Notes: generated by a model not told the origin, from the sequence alone. Shown: positions 47,266-56,666, numbered from the stretch's first letter. The stretch is DNA of 64,000 nucleotides from an uncultured Erysipelotrichaceae bacterium (GCA_902761625.1 CACWLH010000016.1:1-64000), one strand, 5' to 3'. Numbers and translations are program-made.

Positions 47266-47637
47266 ATGAAAGATCTGAACGAAGTCTGTATCAGCGGTAC
47301 GCTTCTGCGCGATCCGGTTCTGCGCAGAACCAGGGCCGATCATGACATGTGCACCGTTATGGTTTCCGTGATGCGTCCGGAACCGAGCAAGGCACATGAC
47401 TATCTGGATGTGATCTGCTGGGAGGATCTCGCCGCCAGAGTGGCACAGGAATTCCGGGCAGGTGAACGGATTCTGTTCAAGGGCAGACTCAGAAAAAACA
47501 ACTACACGTCGACAGATGGCAAAAAGCATATCTCCACACAGATCATCGCCGACTATGTGCAGCGGCCGGATGACAGCCAATCCGCTTATTATGAAGGGAC
47601 GCGGTCCGAAACTTCTTATGCGGAGAACCTGTCATGA
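47266..47637 (+). CDS. SSB-like OB-fold protein (second SSB)
   Basis: A 123-residue single-stranded DNA-binding protein homologue: N-E-V-C-I-S-G-T-L-L-R-D-P-V-L start, V-I-C-W-E-D-L-A middle strand and G-E-R-I-L-F-K-G-R-L loop. It lacks the D-D-I-P-F acidic tail of the housekeeping SSB, so it is an accessory paralogue. The CGGAGG site precedes the ATG. Unusually, its stop overlaps the start of a secreted surface-protein gene. Confidence 0.85.
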   Translation: MKDLNEVCISGTLLRDPVLRRTRADHDMCTVMVSVMRPEPSKAHDYLDVICWEDLAARVAQEFRAGERILFKGRLRKNNYTSTDGKKHISTQIIADYVQRPDDSQSAYYEGTRSETSYAENLS

Positions 47638-48929
47638 GCAGGGCGGCAGCCGCCATGTTCTGCCTGCCGCTGCTTTGCGGTACAGTCCATCCGCTTGATG
47701 CGGATGATACCATCACGCTGAGCGTGAATGTTGAGGGGACATATCCCTCCGGTGCGCAGCTCACCCTGAAAATTCTTGATCTCGATGACAATACGGAAAG
47801 ACTGGAAACACTGAGCAGTAAAAACCGCACCTTCGCACTTCGCAAAGGCGGCCAATACCTTGCGGGCCTGAAAGACTGTCCGCCCGGCTTTATGCCAGAA
47901 GAGGAGTTTCTGATCAGCACTGCAGAAAGCAAAGATGATCTGGAGCGGACATTTGTTCTCAATCCGTTTGAAGTGAAGATCTGCCAATATGACGCGGAAA
48001 CACAAGAACAGGTAAGCGGAGGAATCCTGCAGCTCAGGGATGAAAGCGATGAGGAGCTGATCGTCTTTGAACCGCAGGAAGAGGGATTGATTCTTGATGA
48101 AGAAGGAGAAGATTTTCTGTTTGAGGCAGGAGCCTCTTATATCCTGGCACAGAAAGAAAGCGCACCGGGATATGAGCAGGGATGTGAACAGCTGCTTCTG
48201 ATTCCGGAATTCATGGAACGAAGTGATGAACCATTGAAGTTCACGGTTGAGCTGGACAAAAGCGGATCACATGCGGATGAAATGCCGGCTGAACCGGTTC
48301 CGTTTTATGAATTCACCCGCCGACCTTTGCCGGTATACACCGAGACAGATCCCTTTGTCACGGACAATGTGCAGGAAGTAACGGAAGATAAAAATGAGGA
48401 TCACGATGTTGTGAACATGACGGAGTATTCTGCGCCGTCATCCTTCCGGATCCCTGAGGTTTATCTGAGTCTGCCGCAAAGCGAAAGCACGAAAATTGAA
48501 AATCCCATTGAAAGGACAGGTTTTGCAGTCCGTCTGGTCAATACAGAAGGAAATTACATCATCGGCGCGACGCTGGCGGTGAGTGATGAAAACGGCAGCG
48601 TCGTGGATCAATGGCAAAGCGCACAGGAGGATCATGTGCTGGAAGGTGCCCTGATCAGGGCAGATGAAACCTATACGGTTCATATGGTAAAACCGGCGGA
48701 AGGCTTCAGCGGTTCGGTTGTTGATATTGCACATACCGTCAGGACGAAAAGCGGCACGCTTCTGCCGGTCATCGAATTGTGCGACACACCGGTGCAAATG
48801 CAGAAGCTTCAGCAGAAAAATGAAACCGTGAAGAAAACGGTCAATTATGCACTGTACGCATGCACCGTGGCGGCCGTGATCATCTGCGGGATCATTGCGG
48901 CAGTATGCCTCGGTGTAAAGAAAAAATGA
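47634..48929 (+). CDS. Secreted, membrane-anchored protein with prealbumin-like (SpaA-type) domains
   Basis: A 431-residue exported protein. Residues 1-23 form a signal peptide. Two beta-rich domains (about 25-110 and 112-210) have the pattern of SpaA/Cna-B-like prealbumin folds, including G-x-Y-L-A-x-L-K-x-C-P-P-G-F and A-S-Y-I-L-A-Q-K-E-S-A-P-G-Y, followed by a linker and a third similar domain (about 290-395). The C-terminus is a membrane helix ending K-K-K (about 406-431). No LPXTG motif is visible, so it is membrane- rather than wall-anchored. It is coupled to ssb-like by ATGA. Confidence 0.75.
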   Translation: MSRAAAAMFCLPLLCGTVHPLDADDTITLSVNVEGTYPSGAQLTLKILDLDDNTERLETLSSKNRTFALRKGGQYLAGLKDCPPGFMPEEEFLISTAESKDDLERTFVLNPFEVKICQYDAETQEQVSGGILQLRDESDEELIVFEPQEEGLILDEEGEDFLFEAGASYILAQKESAPGYEQGCEQLLLIPEFMERSDEPLKFTVELDKSGSHADEMPAEPVPFYEFTRRPLPVYTETDPFVTDNVQEVTEDKNEDHDVVNMTEYSAPSSFRIPEVYLSLPQSESTKIENPIERTGFAVRLVNTEGNYIIGATLAVSDENGSVVDQWQSAQEDHVLEGALIRADETYTVHMVKPAEGFSGSVVDIAHTVRTKSGTLLPVIELCDTPVQMQKLQQKNETVKKTVNYALYACTVAAVIICGIIAAVCLGVKKK

Positions 48930-48969
48930 TGAAACAATTTTCAAACCATGAAAGAATTCACATTTCTGG

Positions 48970-48997
48970 TTGACGGAAACAAAACCGATGGTATGAT
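48970..48997 (+). promoter_or_regulatory. his operon promoter
   Basis: TTGACG, a 16-base spacer, then TATGAT, just upstream of the T-box leader. Confidence 0.7.
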
Positions 48998-49003
48998 TGT
49001 ATC

Positions 49004-49265
49004 AATCAAAAAGGCAATGACGGGAAAGAGTATACGGACCCATGTGCAGCAGAGAGCTTCCGGCTGGTGAAAAGGAAGCGGTGCATGCCCGCAGAAACAC
49101 ATCCCCGAGCCGCATTTCCGAACGATCTGTCCAGTAGGGAATGACGCGGGTGCGCGTTAGAGCACAGAAGTATGTCAGTACTTCATGAGGCCGTCCTTCG
49201 TGAGAAGGCGGTGAATTTGGGTGGAACCACGTTCAGGACGTCCCTTTATGCGGACGTCTTTTGTT
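49004..49265 (+). ncRNA. T-box riboswitch (histidine)
   Basis: A ~260-base leader before hisZ. Stem I contains AGAGAG and GGCTGGTGAAAA type elements. A CAC at 49098-49100, followed by A on the 3' side of the stem I loop, is the likely His specifier. The T-box TGGGTGGAACCACG is at 49218-49231. The terminator GACGTCC/GGACGTC with T run (49237-49262) is alternative to the antiterminator. Uncharged tRNA-His would allow read-through into the his genes. Confidence 0.92.
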
Positions 49266-49283
49266 TTAAAGGAGGCAATGGCC

Positions 49284-50387
49284 ATGACACAGATTCAGAT
49301 TCCTTCCGGTATGCGCGATCTGACCAACGAAGCATGCTGCGCCAAGGAAGATCTCAGAAAGCGGATCACGGAAGTCTATAAATCCTACGGATATAGACCG
49401 GTGGAAACGCCGCTGATCGAATTCTATTCAACCTATCAGAACACCTTCACCTCCCTCAAAGAGGAGACCCTGTATAAATTTGTTGATGAGAGCGGCCAGC
49501 TTCTGGTGCTGCGCACGGATATGACCCTGCCGATCGCAAGACTTGTCGCGGGCAAATACAGCCTGGATGAGATTCCGCTGCGCTTCTGCTATTGTTCCAA
49601 TGTATACAAGGTCAGACAGAATTTCGCCGGCAAGCGCAATGAAGTCACCGACTGCGGCATTGAGCTGATCGGACTGGACGACGCAAGCGATCTTGAGGTG
49701 CTGTGCTGTGCGCTGGATGTGATGGCCCAGCTTGGCGTGGATCATTACACTCTGGAAATCGGCAGCAGCGCATTCTTCCGCAAGGCATGCGCGCAAAGCG
49801 GACTGAGCGATGCAGAGATTGCCATGCTGGCGGATTATATTGACCGCAAGGAGATCCCGGCTCTGAAAGCCTGTGTGGATACCATGAATCTTGATGAGAA
49901 GAAAGCATTGTTCTTCAAAAAACTTCCGCTTTGCGGCGGCAAGGACGCGCTTTCACTGGCAAAGGATCTTTGCTTCAGTGAGAGTCTGAGCGAAGAGATT
50001 GAAAATCTGATCGTTTTGAAAAACACCCTTGAGGAGCTTGGCTATGAAGATCATGTGACCTTTGATCTTGGCAAAGTTCCGCATCTGGATTACTATACCG
50101 GCATCATCTTTGAAGGCTATGTCACCGGCATCGGCACAAGCGTTCTCTCAGGCGGCCGCTATGATGCGCTGCTGAGCAAGCTTGGACGTGATCTGCCCGC
50201 CATCGGATTCGGCGTCAAGCTGGATTATCTGCTTGAGTCCGCAGAGGCAAAGCAGGAAAAGGTGAGAAAACTTTACTACCCCCGCGCAAAAGCGGCAGAG
50301 GCGATGAAAAAAGCCAGAGAGCTGCGTAAAGACGGAGCGGTGGAGATGATTCCGTGGGAAGCGGACACGATGGAGGTGATCGGATGA
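49284..50387 (+). CDS. hisZ: ATP phosphoribosyltransferase regulatory subunit
   Basis: A 367-residue HisRS-like paralogue that activates the short-form HisG. It carries class II synthetase motif 2 (R-F-C-Y-C-S-N-V-Y-K-V-R) and the C-terminal G-G-R-Y-D block but lacks the anticodon-binding domain. AAAGGAGG is 8 bases before ATG 49284 and only 2 before ATG 49278, so 49284 is preferred. It is the first gene of the T-box controlled his operon and overlaps hisG by four bases. Confidence 0.95.
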   Translation: MTQIQIPSGMRDLTNEACCAKEDLRKRITEVYKSYGYRPVETPLIEFYSTYQNTFTSLKEETLYKFVDESGQLLVLRTDMTLPIARLVAGKYSLDEIPLRFCYCSNVYKVRQNFAGKRNEVTDCGIELIGLDDASDLEVLCCALDVMAQLGVDHYTLEIGSSAFFRKACAQSGLSDAEIAMLADYIDRKEIPALKACVDTMNLDEKKALFFKKLPLCGGKDALSLAKDLCFSESLSEEIENLIVLKNTLEELGYEDHVTFDLGKVPHLDYYTGIIFEGYVTGIGTSVLSGGRYDALLSKLGRDLPAIGFGVKLDYLLESAEAKQEKVRKLYYPRAKAAEAMKKARELRKDGAVEMIPWEADTMEVIG

Positions 50388-51025
50388 GCCTGTCAGTCGC
50401 ACTTACAAAAGGACGCCTGGAAAAAGAAACCGTGGCCATGCTTGAGGCATGCGGATACGGTACCGAAAGGCTGAAAAACAAGGGACGCGCGCTTGTGTTC
50501 CCGGATACAAAAAAAGACATCCGCTACTTCCTGGTCAAGGCCAATGACTGCATCACTTATGTGGAGCACGGAGTTGCGGATATCGGGGTGGTCGGCAAGG
50601 ATACCCTGATGGAAGGCGGCAAGGATTATTACGAAATGCTCGATCTGAAGATCGGCAGATGCCGTTTCATCGTTGCCGGTCTGGCCAATGCCAATCCCCT
50701 GGAAAAAAGCGGACACATCCGGATCGGTTCCAAATATCCAAATGTGGCGCTGGATTATTTCCATTCCAAGGGCAGGGATATCGAAGTGATCAAAATCGAC
50801 GGATCGGTCGAACTGGCACCGGTGCTGGGACTCACGGACGGTATTGTTGATATCATGGAAACAGGGGCGACATTGAAGGAAAACGGTCTGGTTGTCTATG
50901 ACACAGCCGCCGAACTGTCCGCCCGCGTGATCGTGAACAAGGCGAGCTTCAAAATGAAACGAGATGAGATCATGGCATTCATCAATGATCTGGAAAGGAT
51001 GGTGGAACATGCTGAAGAGAATTGA
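50384..51025 (+). CDS. hisG: ATP phosphoribosyltransferase, short form
   Basis: A 213-residue catalytic subunit of the first histidine-pathway step (PRPP plus ATP). L-T-K-G-R-L is at 6-11. The E-x-G-x-x-D-I-G-V-V-G-K-D-T substrate loop and the D-G-I-V-D-I-M-E-T-G-A-T-L PRPP-binding motif (about 150-163) are intact. The short form needs HisZ, which is encoded just upstream. The start comes from the ATGA overlap with hisZ. Confidence 0.97.
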   Translation: MSLSVALTKGRLEKETVAMLEACGYGTERLKNKGRALVFPDTKKDIRYFLVKANDCITYVEHGVADIGVVGKDTLMEGGKDYYEMLDLKIGRCRFIVAGLANANPLEKSGHIRIGSKYPNVALDYFHSKGRDIEVIKIDGSVELAPVLGLTDGIVDIMETGATLKENGLVVYDTAAELSARVIVNKASFKMKRDEIMAFINDLERMVEHAEEN

Positions 51026-52289
51026 GAACACCGCGACAAAGCAGCTCAGGGAATATCTGGACTCACGCAATGCGCAGATTCCCGAAAACGTTCTGGTGGC
51101 TGCCTCCCGCATCATTGCGGATGTGCGTGAAAGAGGCGATACGGCAGTACGCGATTATACAAAGCAGTTCGACGGGATCGATCTGGAAAGCTTCCGGGTC
51201 AGCGAAGCGGAAATCGATGAGGCGGTGAAAGCCTGCGATCCCTATTTCATGGAATCGATGGAAAAGGCCAAAGCCAATATTGAATATTTCCATCAGGCGC
51301 AGATCCAGAATTCCTATATCCTGCAGAAGGAATACGGAATCTTCCTTGGCCAGCGTGTGCTTCCTTTGGAGAGCGTCGGCATCTATGTGCCCGGGGGCAG
51401 AGCGCAATATCCCAGCTCCGTTCTCATGAATGCCATTCCCGCCCATGTGGCAGGGGTGAAGCGGATTGTCATGGTCACACCTCCCAACAAAGAGGGAACG
51501 ATCAATCCGAACATCGCCTATGCGGCAAGACTGGCCGGCGTCAGTGAAATCTACAAGGTCGGCGGCGCCCAGGCGGTGGCGGCTCTTGCCTATGGCACGG
51601 ATTCCATTCTTCCGGTTGATAAGATCACAGGCCCGGGCAACATCTATGTCGCCGCGGCCAAGAAGCTTGTTTACGGCAAGGTGGATATTGATATGATTGC
51701 CGGTCCCAGTGAAATCCTGGTCATTGCCGATGAAGGCGCTGATCCGGTTTACACGGCGGCGGATCTGCTTTCCCAGGCGGAACATGATCCGATGGCCAGC
51801 GCGGTGCTTCTGACAACAAGCGAAAAACTGCTTGAGGAAGTCAATGCGCAGCTGCGGACCCAGACCGATGCGCTGCCCAAAAAGGAGATTGTGGAGGCTT
51901 CACTTCGTGATTATGGAACCGCGATTGTATGCGATACCATCGAGGAATGCATTGATTTTGCCAATGCGATCGCACCGGAACATCTTGAACTGATGGTCAG
52001 CGATCCGATGCCTTATCTGAATCTGGTGCGCAATGCCGGCTCGGTATTCCTGGGATATTACACATGTGAATCGATCGGCGATTATTTCGGCGGCACCAAT
52101 CATGTGCTTCCCACTTCCGGCACAGCCCGCTTCTCAAGCGCGCTCGGTGTGGATGCGTTCATCAAAAAATCATCCTTCCTTTATTACACAAAACAGGCGC
52201 TTGATGCCTATGGCAGCCACATTGTCAGTATGGCTGAAGAGGAACAGCTGCAGGCTCATGCCAATGCGGCAAAGGTGAGAATGAAATGA
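51009..52289 (+). CDS. hisD: Histidinol dehydrogenase
   Basis: A 426-residue zinc enzyme catalysing the last two oxidations to histidine. The signature I-A-G-P-S-E-I-L-V-I-A-D is near residue 230. The zinc/substrate residues are in S-Q-A-E-H-D (about 258-263), and the catalytic Glu-His pair in A-P-E-H-L-E. It overlaps hisG by 17 bases; ATG 51009 has GGTGG upstream. Confidence 0.97.
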   Translation: MLKRIENTATKQLREYLDSRNAQIPENVLVAASRIIADVRERGDTAVRDYTKQFDGIDLESFRVSEAEIDEAVKACDPYFMESMEKAKANIEYFHQAQIQNSYILQKEYGIFLGQRVLPLESVGIYVPGGRAQYPSSVLMNAIPAHVAGVKRIVMVTPPNKEGTINPNIAYAARLAGVSEIYKVGGAQAVAALAYGTDSILPVDKITGPGNIYVAAAKKLVYGKVDIDMIAGPSEILVIADEGADPVYTAADLLSQAEHDPMASAVLLTTSEKLLEEVNAQLRTQTDALPKKEIVEASLRDYGTAIVCDTIEECIDFANAIAPEHLELMVSDPMPYLNLVRNAGSVFLGYYTCESIGDYFGGTNHVLPTSGTARFSSALGVDAFIKKSSFLYYTKQALDAYGSHIVSMAEEEQLQAHANAAKVRMK

Positions 52290-53314
52290 AGACAATCCAG
52301 AGCTATACAGCCGCAAAGCAAAGCGGCATCCTGCTCAATGCGAATGAAAACTCCAATGCACTTGCTCAGAATATCCGCGATGAGATCATTGAGGCGGTGG
52401 CCTCCATTGATTTCAACCGCTATCCCGACACGGATGAAACGGAATTGCTTGAGGCATATGGAAAGCGGATCGGCATGGAGCCTGAACAGCTTTTGGCAGG
52501 CAATGGCTCTGATCAGATGCTCGGCTATCTGATCGGAACATTTCTGGGCAAGGGGAAAGTGCTCTGCACATTGAAACCGGACTTTTCGATGTATGACTAT
52601 TACGCCAGCAGCTATGAGGCGGAAGTTGTCAAATTCCAGACAGCAGAAGACGGTTCCTTCAAAGCGAGCGACTTCATCGCTTTTGCAAAGGAAAACAATG
52701 CGGATATGATTCTGTTCTCCAATCCCAACAATCCCACCGGCTTCTGCATGAAGGCTGATGAGATTGCGGCGATCTGCTCAGCTCTCAGGGATATTCCCTG
52801 TGTCATTGATGAAGCATATATGGATTTCTCTGATGCGCAAAATGCGCTTTCCCTGATCGGCACTTATCCCAACCTCTATGTCACAAGAACACTTTCCAAG
52901 GCTTATGGCATGGCGGGAATCCGTCTGGGCTTTCTGATTTCATCCAAAGAAAATATGAAATCCCTGAAACCGGCTTTTGTGCCTTATGCGCTCAACAGTG
53001 TTTCCATGAAAATCGCATGCATTATCCTGAAACATGCGGATGAGTTCGAAAAACAGATCGAGGAGATCAAATCCGAGCGTGAAGCGATGTATGATAAACT
53101 TGTCAGTCACAATCGTCTGCACATCTATCCGTCTCAGGCAAACTTTCTTTACGGATATACCGCGGACAAGGAAAGAATGCTTGAACTGATGCAGGAAAAC
53201 AATATTGTGATCCGCGATTACAAGGGAACGGATTTCTTCAGAATCACGATCGGCACACCTGAAGAAAACAGACTTGTGCTGGCCGTTCTGAAACAGTTCG
53301 GGGAGGAGTTATGA
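52286..53314 (+). CDS. hisC: Histidinol-phosphate aminotransferase
   Basis: A 342-residue PLP-dependent fold type I aminotransferase. N-E-N is at 20-22. The F-S-N-P-N-N-P-T-G block, Asp in V-I-D-E-A-Y and the Schiff-base lysine in L-S-K-A-Y-G-M-A-G-I-R are all present. ATGA overlaps join it to hisD and hisB. Confidence 0.96.
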   Translation: MKTIQSYTAAKQSGILLNANENSNALAQNIRDEIIEAVASIDFNRYPDTDETELLEAYGKRIGMEPEQLLAGNGSDQMLGYLIGTFLGKGKVLCTLKPDFSMYDYYASSYEAEVVKFQTAEDGSFKASDFIAFAKENNADMILFSNPNNPTGFCMKADEIAAICSALRDIPCVIDEAYMDFSDAQNALSLIGTYPNLYVTRTLSKAYGMAGIRLGFLISSKENMKSLKPAFVPYALNSVSMKIACIILKHADEFEKQIEEIKSEREAMYDKLVSHNRLHIYPSQANFLYGYTADKERMLELMQENNIVIRDYKGTDFFRITIGTPEENRLVLAVLKQFGEEL

Positions 53315-53892
53315 GAACAGCAGTCATTGACAGAAAAACAGCCGAAACACAGATTCACTGCGAACTGAATCTTGATGGCAACGGAAACACGGACATCTCG
53401 AGCGGAATCGGATTCTTTGACCATATGATGAGCCTGCTTGCCTTTCACGGGCAGATGGATCTTGTCCTGAAAGCGGACGGCGATCTGGATGTGGACGATC
53501 ATCACACCATAGAGGATTGCGGAATTGCTTTCGGACAGGCATTCAGACAGGCCATCGGGGAAAGAAAGGGCATTGCACGCTATGGCACATTCACCCTGCC
53601 GATGGATGAATCCCTGGCGACCGTCTCGCTTGATATCAGCGGCCGTCCGTATCTTGTCTTCAATTGTGAATTCAACCGTGATTCCATCGGTATGATGGCA
53701 ACTGAGATGGTGCAGGAATTCATGCGTGCATTCGCCTATCATGCAGGTATCACGCTGCATATCAATCTGCACTATGGAGCCAATGATCATCATAAGGCGG
53801 AGGCCGTGTTCAAAGCGCTCGGCCACGCCCTCAACATCGCTTTCACAGTCAATTCCGATGTGCTGATGAGCACGAAGGGAATGCTTGAATGA
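53311..53892 (+). CDS. hisB: Imidazoleglycerol-phosphate dehydratase
   Basis: A 193-residue monofunctional HisB. The two Mn-binding repeats D-D-H-H-T-I-E-D (about 70-77) and N-D-H-H-K-A-E (about 160-166) are complete. There is no N-terminal phosphatase domain, and no histidinol phosphatase gene lies in the operon, so that step is encoded elsewhere. It overlaps its neighbours by ATGA. Confidence 0.97.
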   Translation: MRTAVIDRKTAETQIHCELNLDGNGNTDISSGIGFFDHMMSLLAFHGQMDLVLKADGDLDVDDHHTIEDCGIAFGQAFRQAIGERKGIARYGTFTLPMDESLATVSLDISGRPYLVFNCEFNRDSIGMMATEMVQEFMRAFAYHAGITLHINLHYGANDHHKAEAVFKALGHALNIAFTVNSDVLMSTKGMLE

Positions 53893-54497
53893 TCGGCATC
53901 ATCGACTATGGCATGGGCAATCTGCGCAGCGTAGAAAACGCCTTGAAAAAGCTCGGCATTCCATCTGTGATCAGCAGCGATCCGGCCGTTCTGGAAACAT
54001 GTGAGAAGCTGATATTGCCGGGAGTCGGCGCATTCGGCGACTGCATGGCCAATATCATCGAACGCAATCTTTACGATTTCATCAAGGCATCCGTCAATCA
54101 GGGCAAACCGCTGCTTGGCATCTGCCTGGGCATGCAGATGCTGTTTGAGGAAAGCGAGGAAAACGGCATTACCAAAGGCTTTGGTTTTCTCAAAGGCAGG
54201 GTGGTGCGCATGCAGACAAGTCTGCCGGTTCCGCAGATCGGCTGGAATGAGCTGGAATTCAACCATGAGATTTCGCTTGCGGCTATGCTCAGAGCGCATC
54301 CGTATGTGTATTATGTCCATTCCTATTGTGCATCTGAATATGATGATGCGGATCTGATCGGCTATTCCATGTACGGCGATATCAAAGTGCCCGGTCTTGT
54401 AATGAAAAACAATGTGATGGGAACCCAGTTCCATCCTGAAAAAAGCGCTGAGGACGGCTTGTGCATCCTGGCATATTTCGCAAAGGAGTTTTCATGA
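53889..54497 (+). CDS. hisH: Imidazole glycerol phosphate synthase, glutaminase subunit
   Basis: A 202-residue class I glutamine amidotransferase that feeds ammonia to HisF. The nucleophile Cys is in G-I-C-L-G-M-Q (about 78-84), with His and Glu in F-H-P-E-K-S. Intact and coupled to hisB and hisA. Its partner HisF is broken in this sequence. Confidence 0.97.
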   Translation: MIGIIDYGMGNLRSVENALKKLGIPSVISSDPAVLETCEKLILPGVGAFGDCMANIIERNLYDFIKASVNQGKPLLGICLGMQMLFEESEENGITKGFGFLKGRVVRMQTSLPVPQIGWNELEFNHEISLAAMLRAHPYVYYVHSYCASEYDDADLIGYSMYGDIKVPGLVMKNNVMGTQFHPEKSAEDGLCILAYFAKEFS

Positions 54498-55216
54498 TTA
54501 TACTTCCCGCAATTGATATGATCGCCGGCAAGCCGGTGCGCCTTTACCAGGGCGATTATGCAAAAAGTGAAATCGTCGCGTCTTCGGTGCTTGAAACCGC
54601 CCGCGCCTTTGCGCAAAGCGGGGCATCCTATATTCATATGGTGGATCTCGACGGGGCAAAAAGCGGCAGCCGCGAAAATGCGAAACTGATCGCTGAATGC
54701 GCCAGAAGTGTCACTTCACCGGTGGAAGTCGGCGGCGGCATCCGCACCATGGACGATATCAGCTGGTATCTTCAAAACGGTGTCTCAAGAGTCATCCTTG
54801 GCACAGCCGCGGTTGAAAATGAGGAATTGCTGAAAAGCGCATTGGCAGAATATGGCGAGAAGATTGCCGTCGGAATGGACTGCCGCAATGGATATGCGGC
54901 AACCAGAGGATGGCTGGAATCCTCGGACCTTTATTATCTGGATTTTGCAAAACATCTGGAAAATCTCGGCGTGAAAAATATCATCTTCACCGATATTTCC
55001 CGCGACGGCACCCTGAGCGGCCCCAATCTGCAGATGCTCGAGGCTCTCTCAAAACATGTCTCTTGCGATATCACCGCTTCGGGCGGAATCAAGAATATCG
55101 ATGACATCCGTGCCCTGAAAAAACTCGGTCTTTATGGCGCCATTGCCGGCAAGGCCATCTATACAAAGGATATTGACCTGATGGAGGCGATCCGCGTCTG
55201 TGAGGAGGAAGAATGA
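54494..55216 (+). CDS. hisA: ProFAR isomerase
   Basis: A 240-residue beta/alpha-barrel isomerase. The catalytic Asp is in L-P-A-I-D-M (residue 8), the phosphate loop G-G-G-I-R near residue 80 and the second Asp in T-D-I-S-R-D-G-T. AAAGGAG precedes ATG 54494, which overlaps hisH. Its stop overlaps the hisF start codon. Confidence 0.97.
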   Translation: MIILPAIDMIAGKPVRLYQGDYAKSEIVASSVLETARAFAQSGASYIHMVDLDGAKSGSRENAKLIAECARSVTSPVEVGGGIRTMDDISWYLQNGVSRVILGTAAVENEELLKSALAEYGEKIAVGMDCRNGYAATRGWLESSDLYYLDFAKHLENLGVKNIIFTDISRDGTLSGPNLQMLEALSKHVSCDITASGGIKNIDDIRALKKLGLYGAIAGKAIYTKDIDLMEAIRVCEEEE

Positions 55217-55906
55217 TCACAAAACGGATTCGGCGATCCCGCTTCGCTTGCAAAACAATATTATGAACAGGGTGCGGACGAACTGGTCTTTCTGGATATC
55301 ACCGCCACCCATGAACACCGTGATACGATGGTTCATATCGTTGAAAAAGTGGCAGAGCAGGTCTTCATGCCTTTCACGGTGGGCGGCGGCATCCGCACCA
55401 CCGATGACATCCGCGCCATTCTCAGAGCCGGCGCCGACAAGGTTTCGCTCAATTCCGCGGCGGTCAGAAATCCGCAGCTGTTAAGCGACGGGGCAAAAAT
55501 GTTCGGCAATCAATGCATCGTGCTGGCGGTTGACGGAAGAAAACGCACGGACGGAAAGGGCTGGAATGTGGTCATCAACGGCGGCCGCATTGATACCGGC
55601 ATCGACGCGATCGAATGGATCAAGGACGGCGTGAATCGGGGAGCGGGTGAAATCCTGCTGACCAGCATGGACGCCGACGGCACAAAGGCAGGCTATGATA
55701 TTCCGTTTCTCAAAGCCGTGCGCAATGCGGTGAGCGTGCCTGTGATTGCCAGCGGCGGATGCGGCAGTCTTGCCCATTTTGCCCAGGTGTTCGAAGAGGA
55801 TGCGGCGGATGCGGCACTGGCGGCGAGTCTGTTCCACTATGGCGAACTGAGTGTCGGTGAGGTCAAGGCATATCTGAAAGAGAAGGGAATCCCGGTGCGC
55901 TTATGA
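55213..55906 (+). pseudogene. hisF: hisF broken by an N-terminal out-of-frame deletion
   Basis: The cyclase subunit of imidazole glycerol phosphate synthase. The expected start at 55213 (ATGA overlap with hisA) encodes M-I-T-K-R and then runs into a stop within 18 codons. From 55229 another frame encodes F-G-D-P-A-S-L-A through the normal C-terminus, including D in V-L-A-V-D-G and both phosphate loops. Compared with HisF from other bacteria, about 22 residues (the I-P-C-L-D-V strand with catalytic Asp11 and the K-G-x-x-F loop) are missing; about 68 bases would restore the frame and length. No usable start lies before 55328. The rest of the operon is intact, so a very recent loss or an assembly error is likely. 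Confidence 0.9.
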
Positions 55907-56232
55907 TTAAAATCGATTTTGAAAAAGGAAACGGCCTGGTGCCGTGCATTGTCCAGGACAATACAACCGGACAGGTGCTCATGCTGGCATATATGAATGC
56001 GGAAAGCCTGGCAAAAACGGTTGAGACAAAGCTGGCCACCTACTGGTCCCGCAGCCGCAATGAGCTCTGGGTCAAAGGGGAAACCAGCGGCCATTACCAG
56101 CATGTGAAGGAAATTCTGGTGGATTGCGATGAGGATACAATCCTGCTGAAAGTGGATCAGGACACAGCTGCCTGCCACACCGGCAAATACAGCTGTTTCT
56201 ACCGGAATCTCGACGGTGAGGAGGTCATATGA
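55903..56232 (+). CDS. hisI: Phosphoribosyl-AMP cyclohydrolase
   Basis: A 109-residue monofunctional HisI. M-L-A-Y-M-N, the T-Y-W-S-R-S block, the zinc/metal cluster V-D-C-D-x-D and the C-H-T-G-x-x-S-C-F Cys pair are complete. It overlaps hisF and hisE by four bases each. Confidence 0.96.
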   Translation: MIKIDFEKGNGLVPCIVQDNTTGQVLMLAYMNAESLAKTVETKLATYWSRSRNELWVKGETSGHYQHVKEILVDCDEDTILLKVDQDTAACHTGKYSCFYRNLDGEEVI

Positions 56233-56552
56233 ACGAACTTGAAAATCTTTATCAAACCGCTCTGGACCGGAAAAACAATCCGGAAGAGGGCAGCTATACA
56301 ACCTATCTCTACAATAAGGGACTGGAAAAAATCCTCAAGAAGATCGGCGAGGAGTCAACCGAAGTGGTGGTCGCCGCTCTCAGTCAGTCCAATGAGGAGC
56401 TGATCGGGGAACTGAATGACCTTGTCTATCATCTGATTGTGCTGATGGTTGAAAAGGGCATCTCACTTGAGGATGTGGAACGCGAAATGATCCGCCGTTC
56501 TGAAAAGCAGCATAATCTCAAAGCGGAAAGAAAACCCGTCACGAAAGTGTAA
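56229..56552 (+). CDS. hisE: Phosphoribosyl-ATP pyrophosphohydrolase
   Basis: A 107-residue all-helical MazG-fold enzyme. G-S-Y-T-x-[13 protein letters not shown] and the E-L-x-D-L-x-Y-H metal motif are present. It is separate from hisI, whereas the two are fused in many bacteria. The operon ends here with a terminator overlapping the stop codon. Confidence 0.96.
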   Translation: MNELENLYQTALDRKNNPEEGSYTTYLYNKGLEKILKKIGEESTEVVVAALSQSNEELIGELNDLVYHLIVLMVEKGISLEDVEREMIRRSEKQHNLKAERKPVTKV

Positions 56553-56587
56553 AAGTGCCTGCTCCAAGCGCTTTTACGCTTTTTTTC
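56548..56587 (+). terminator. his operon terminator
   Basis: GTGTAAAAG with CTTTTACGC (one wobble), then seven T. The left arm includes the hisE stop codon. Confidence 0.8.
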
Positions 56588-56666
56588 TGCATGAATCAGT
56601 GATATCTTTTTTATAGAGCACTTATTTTTTGTAATGGTTAAGCAGAGTGCGCAGGGGGAAACTTGT

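Noticed and set aside
55200..55484. 94-codon frame over the hisF start
   Set aside because: It has no similarity to any protein I know and arises from the frameshifted region.
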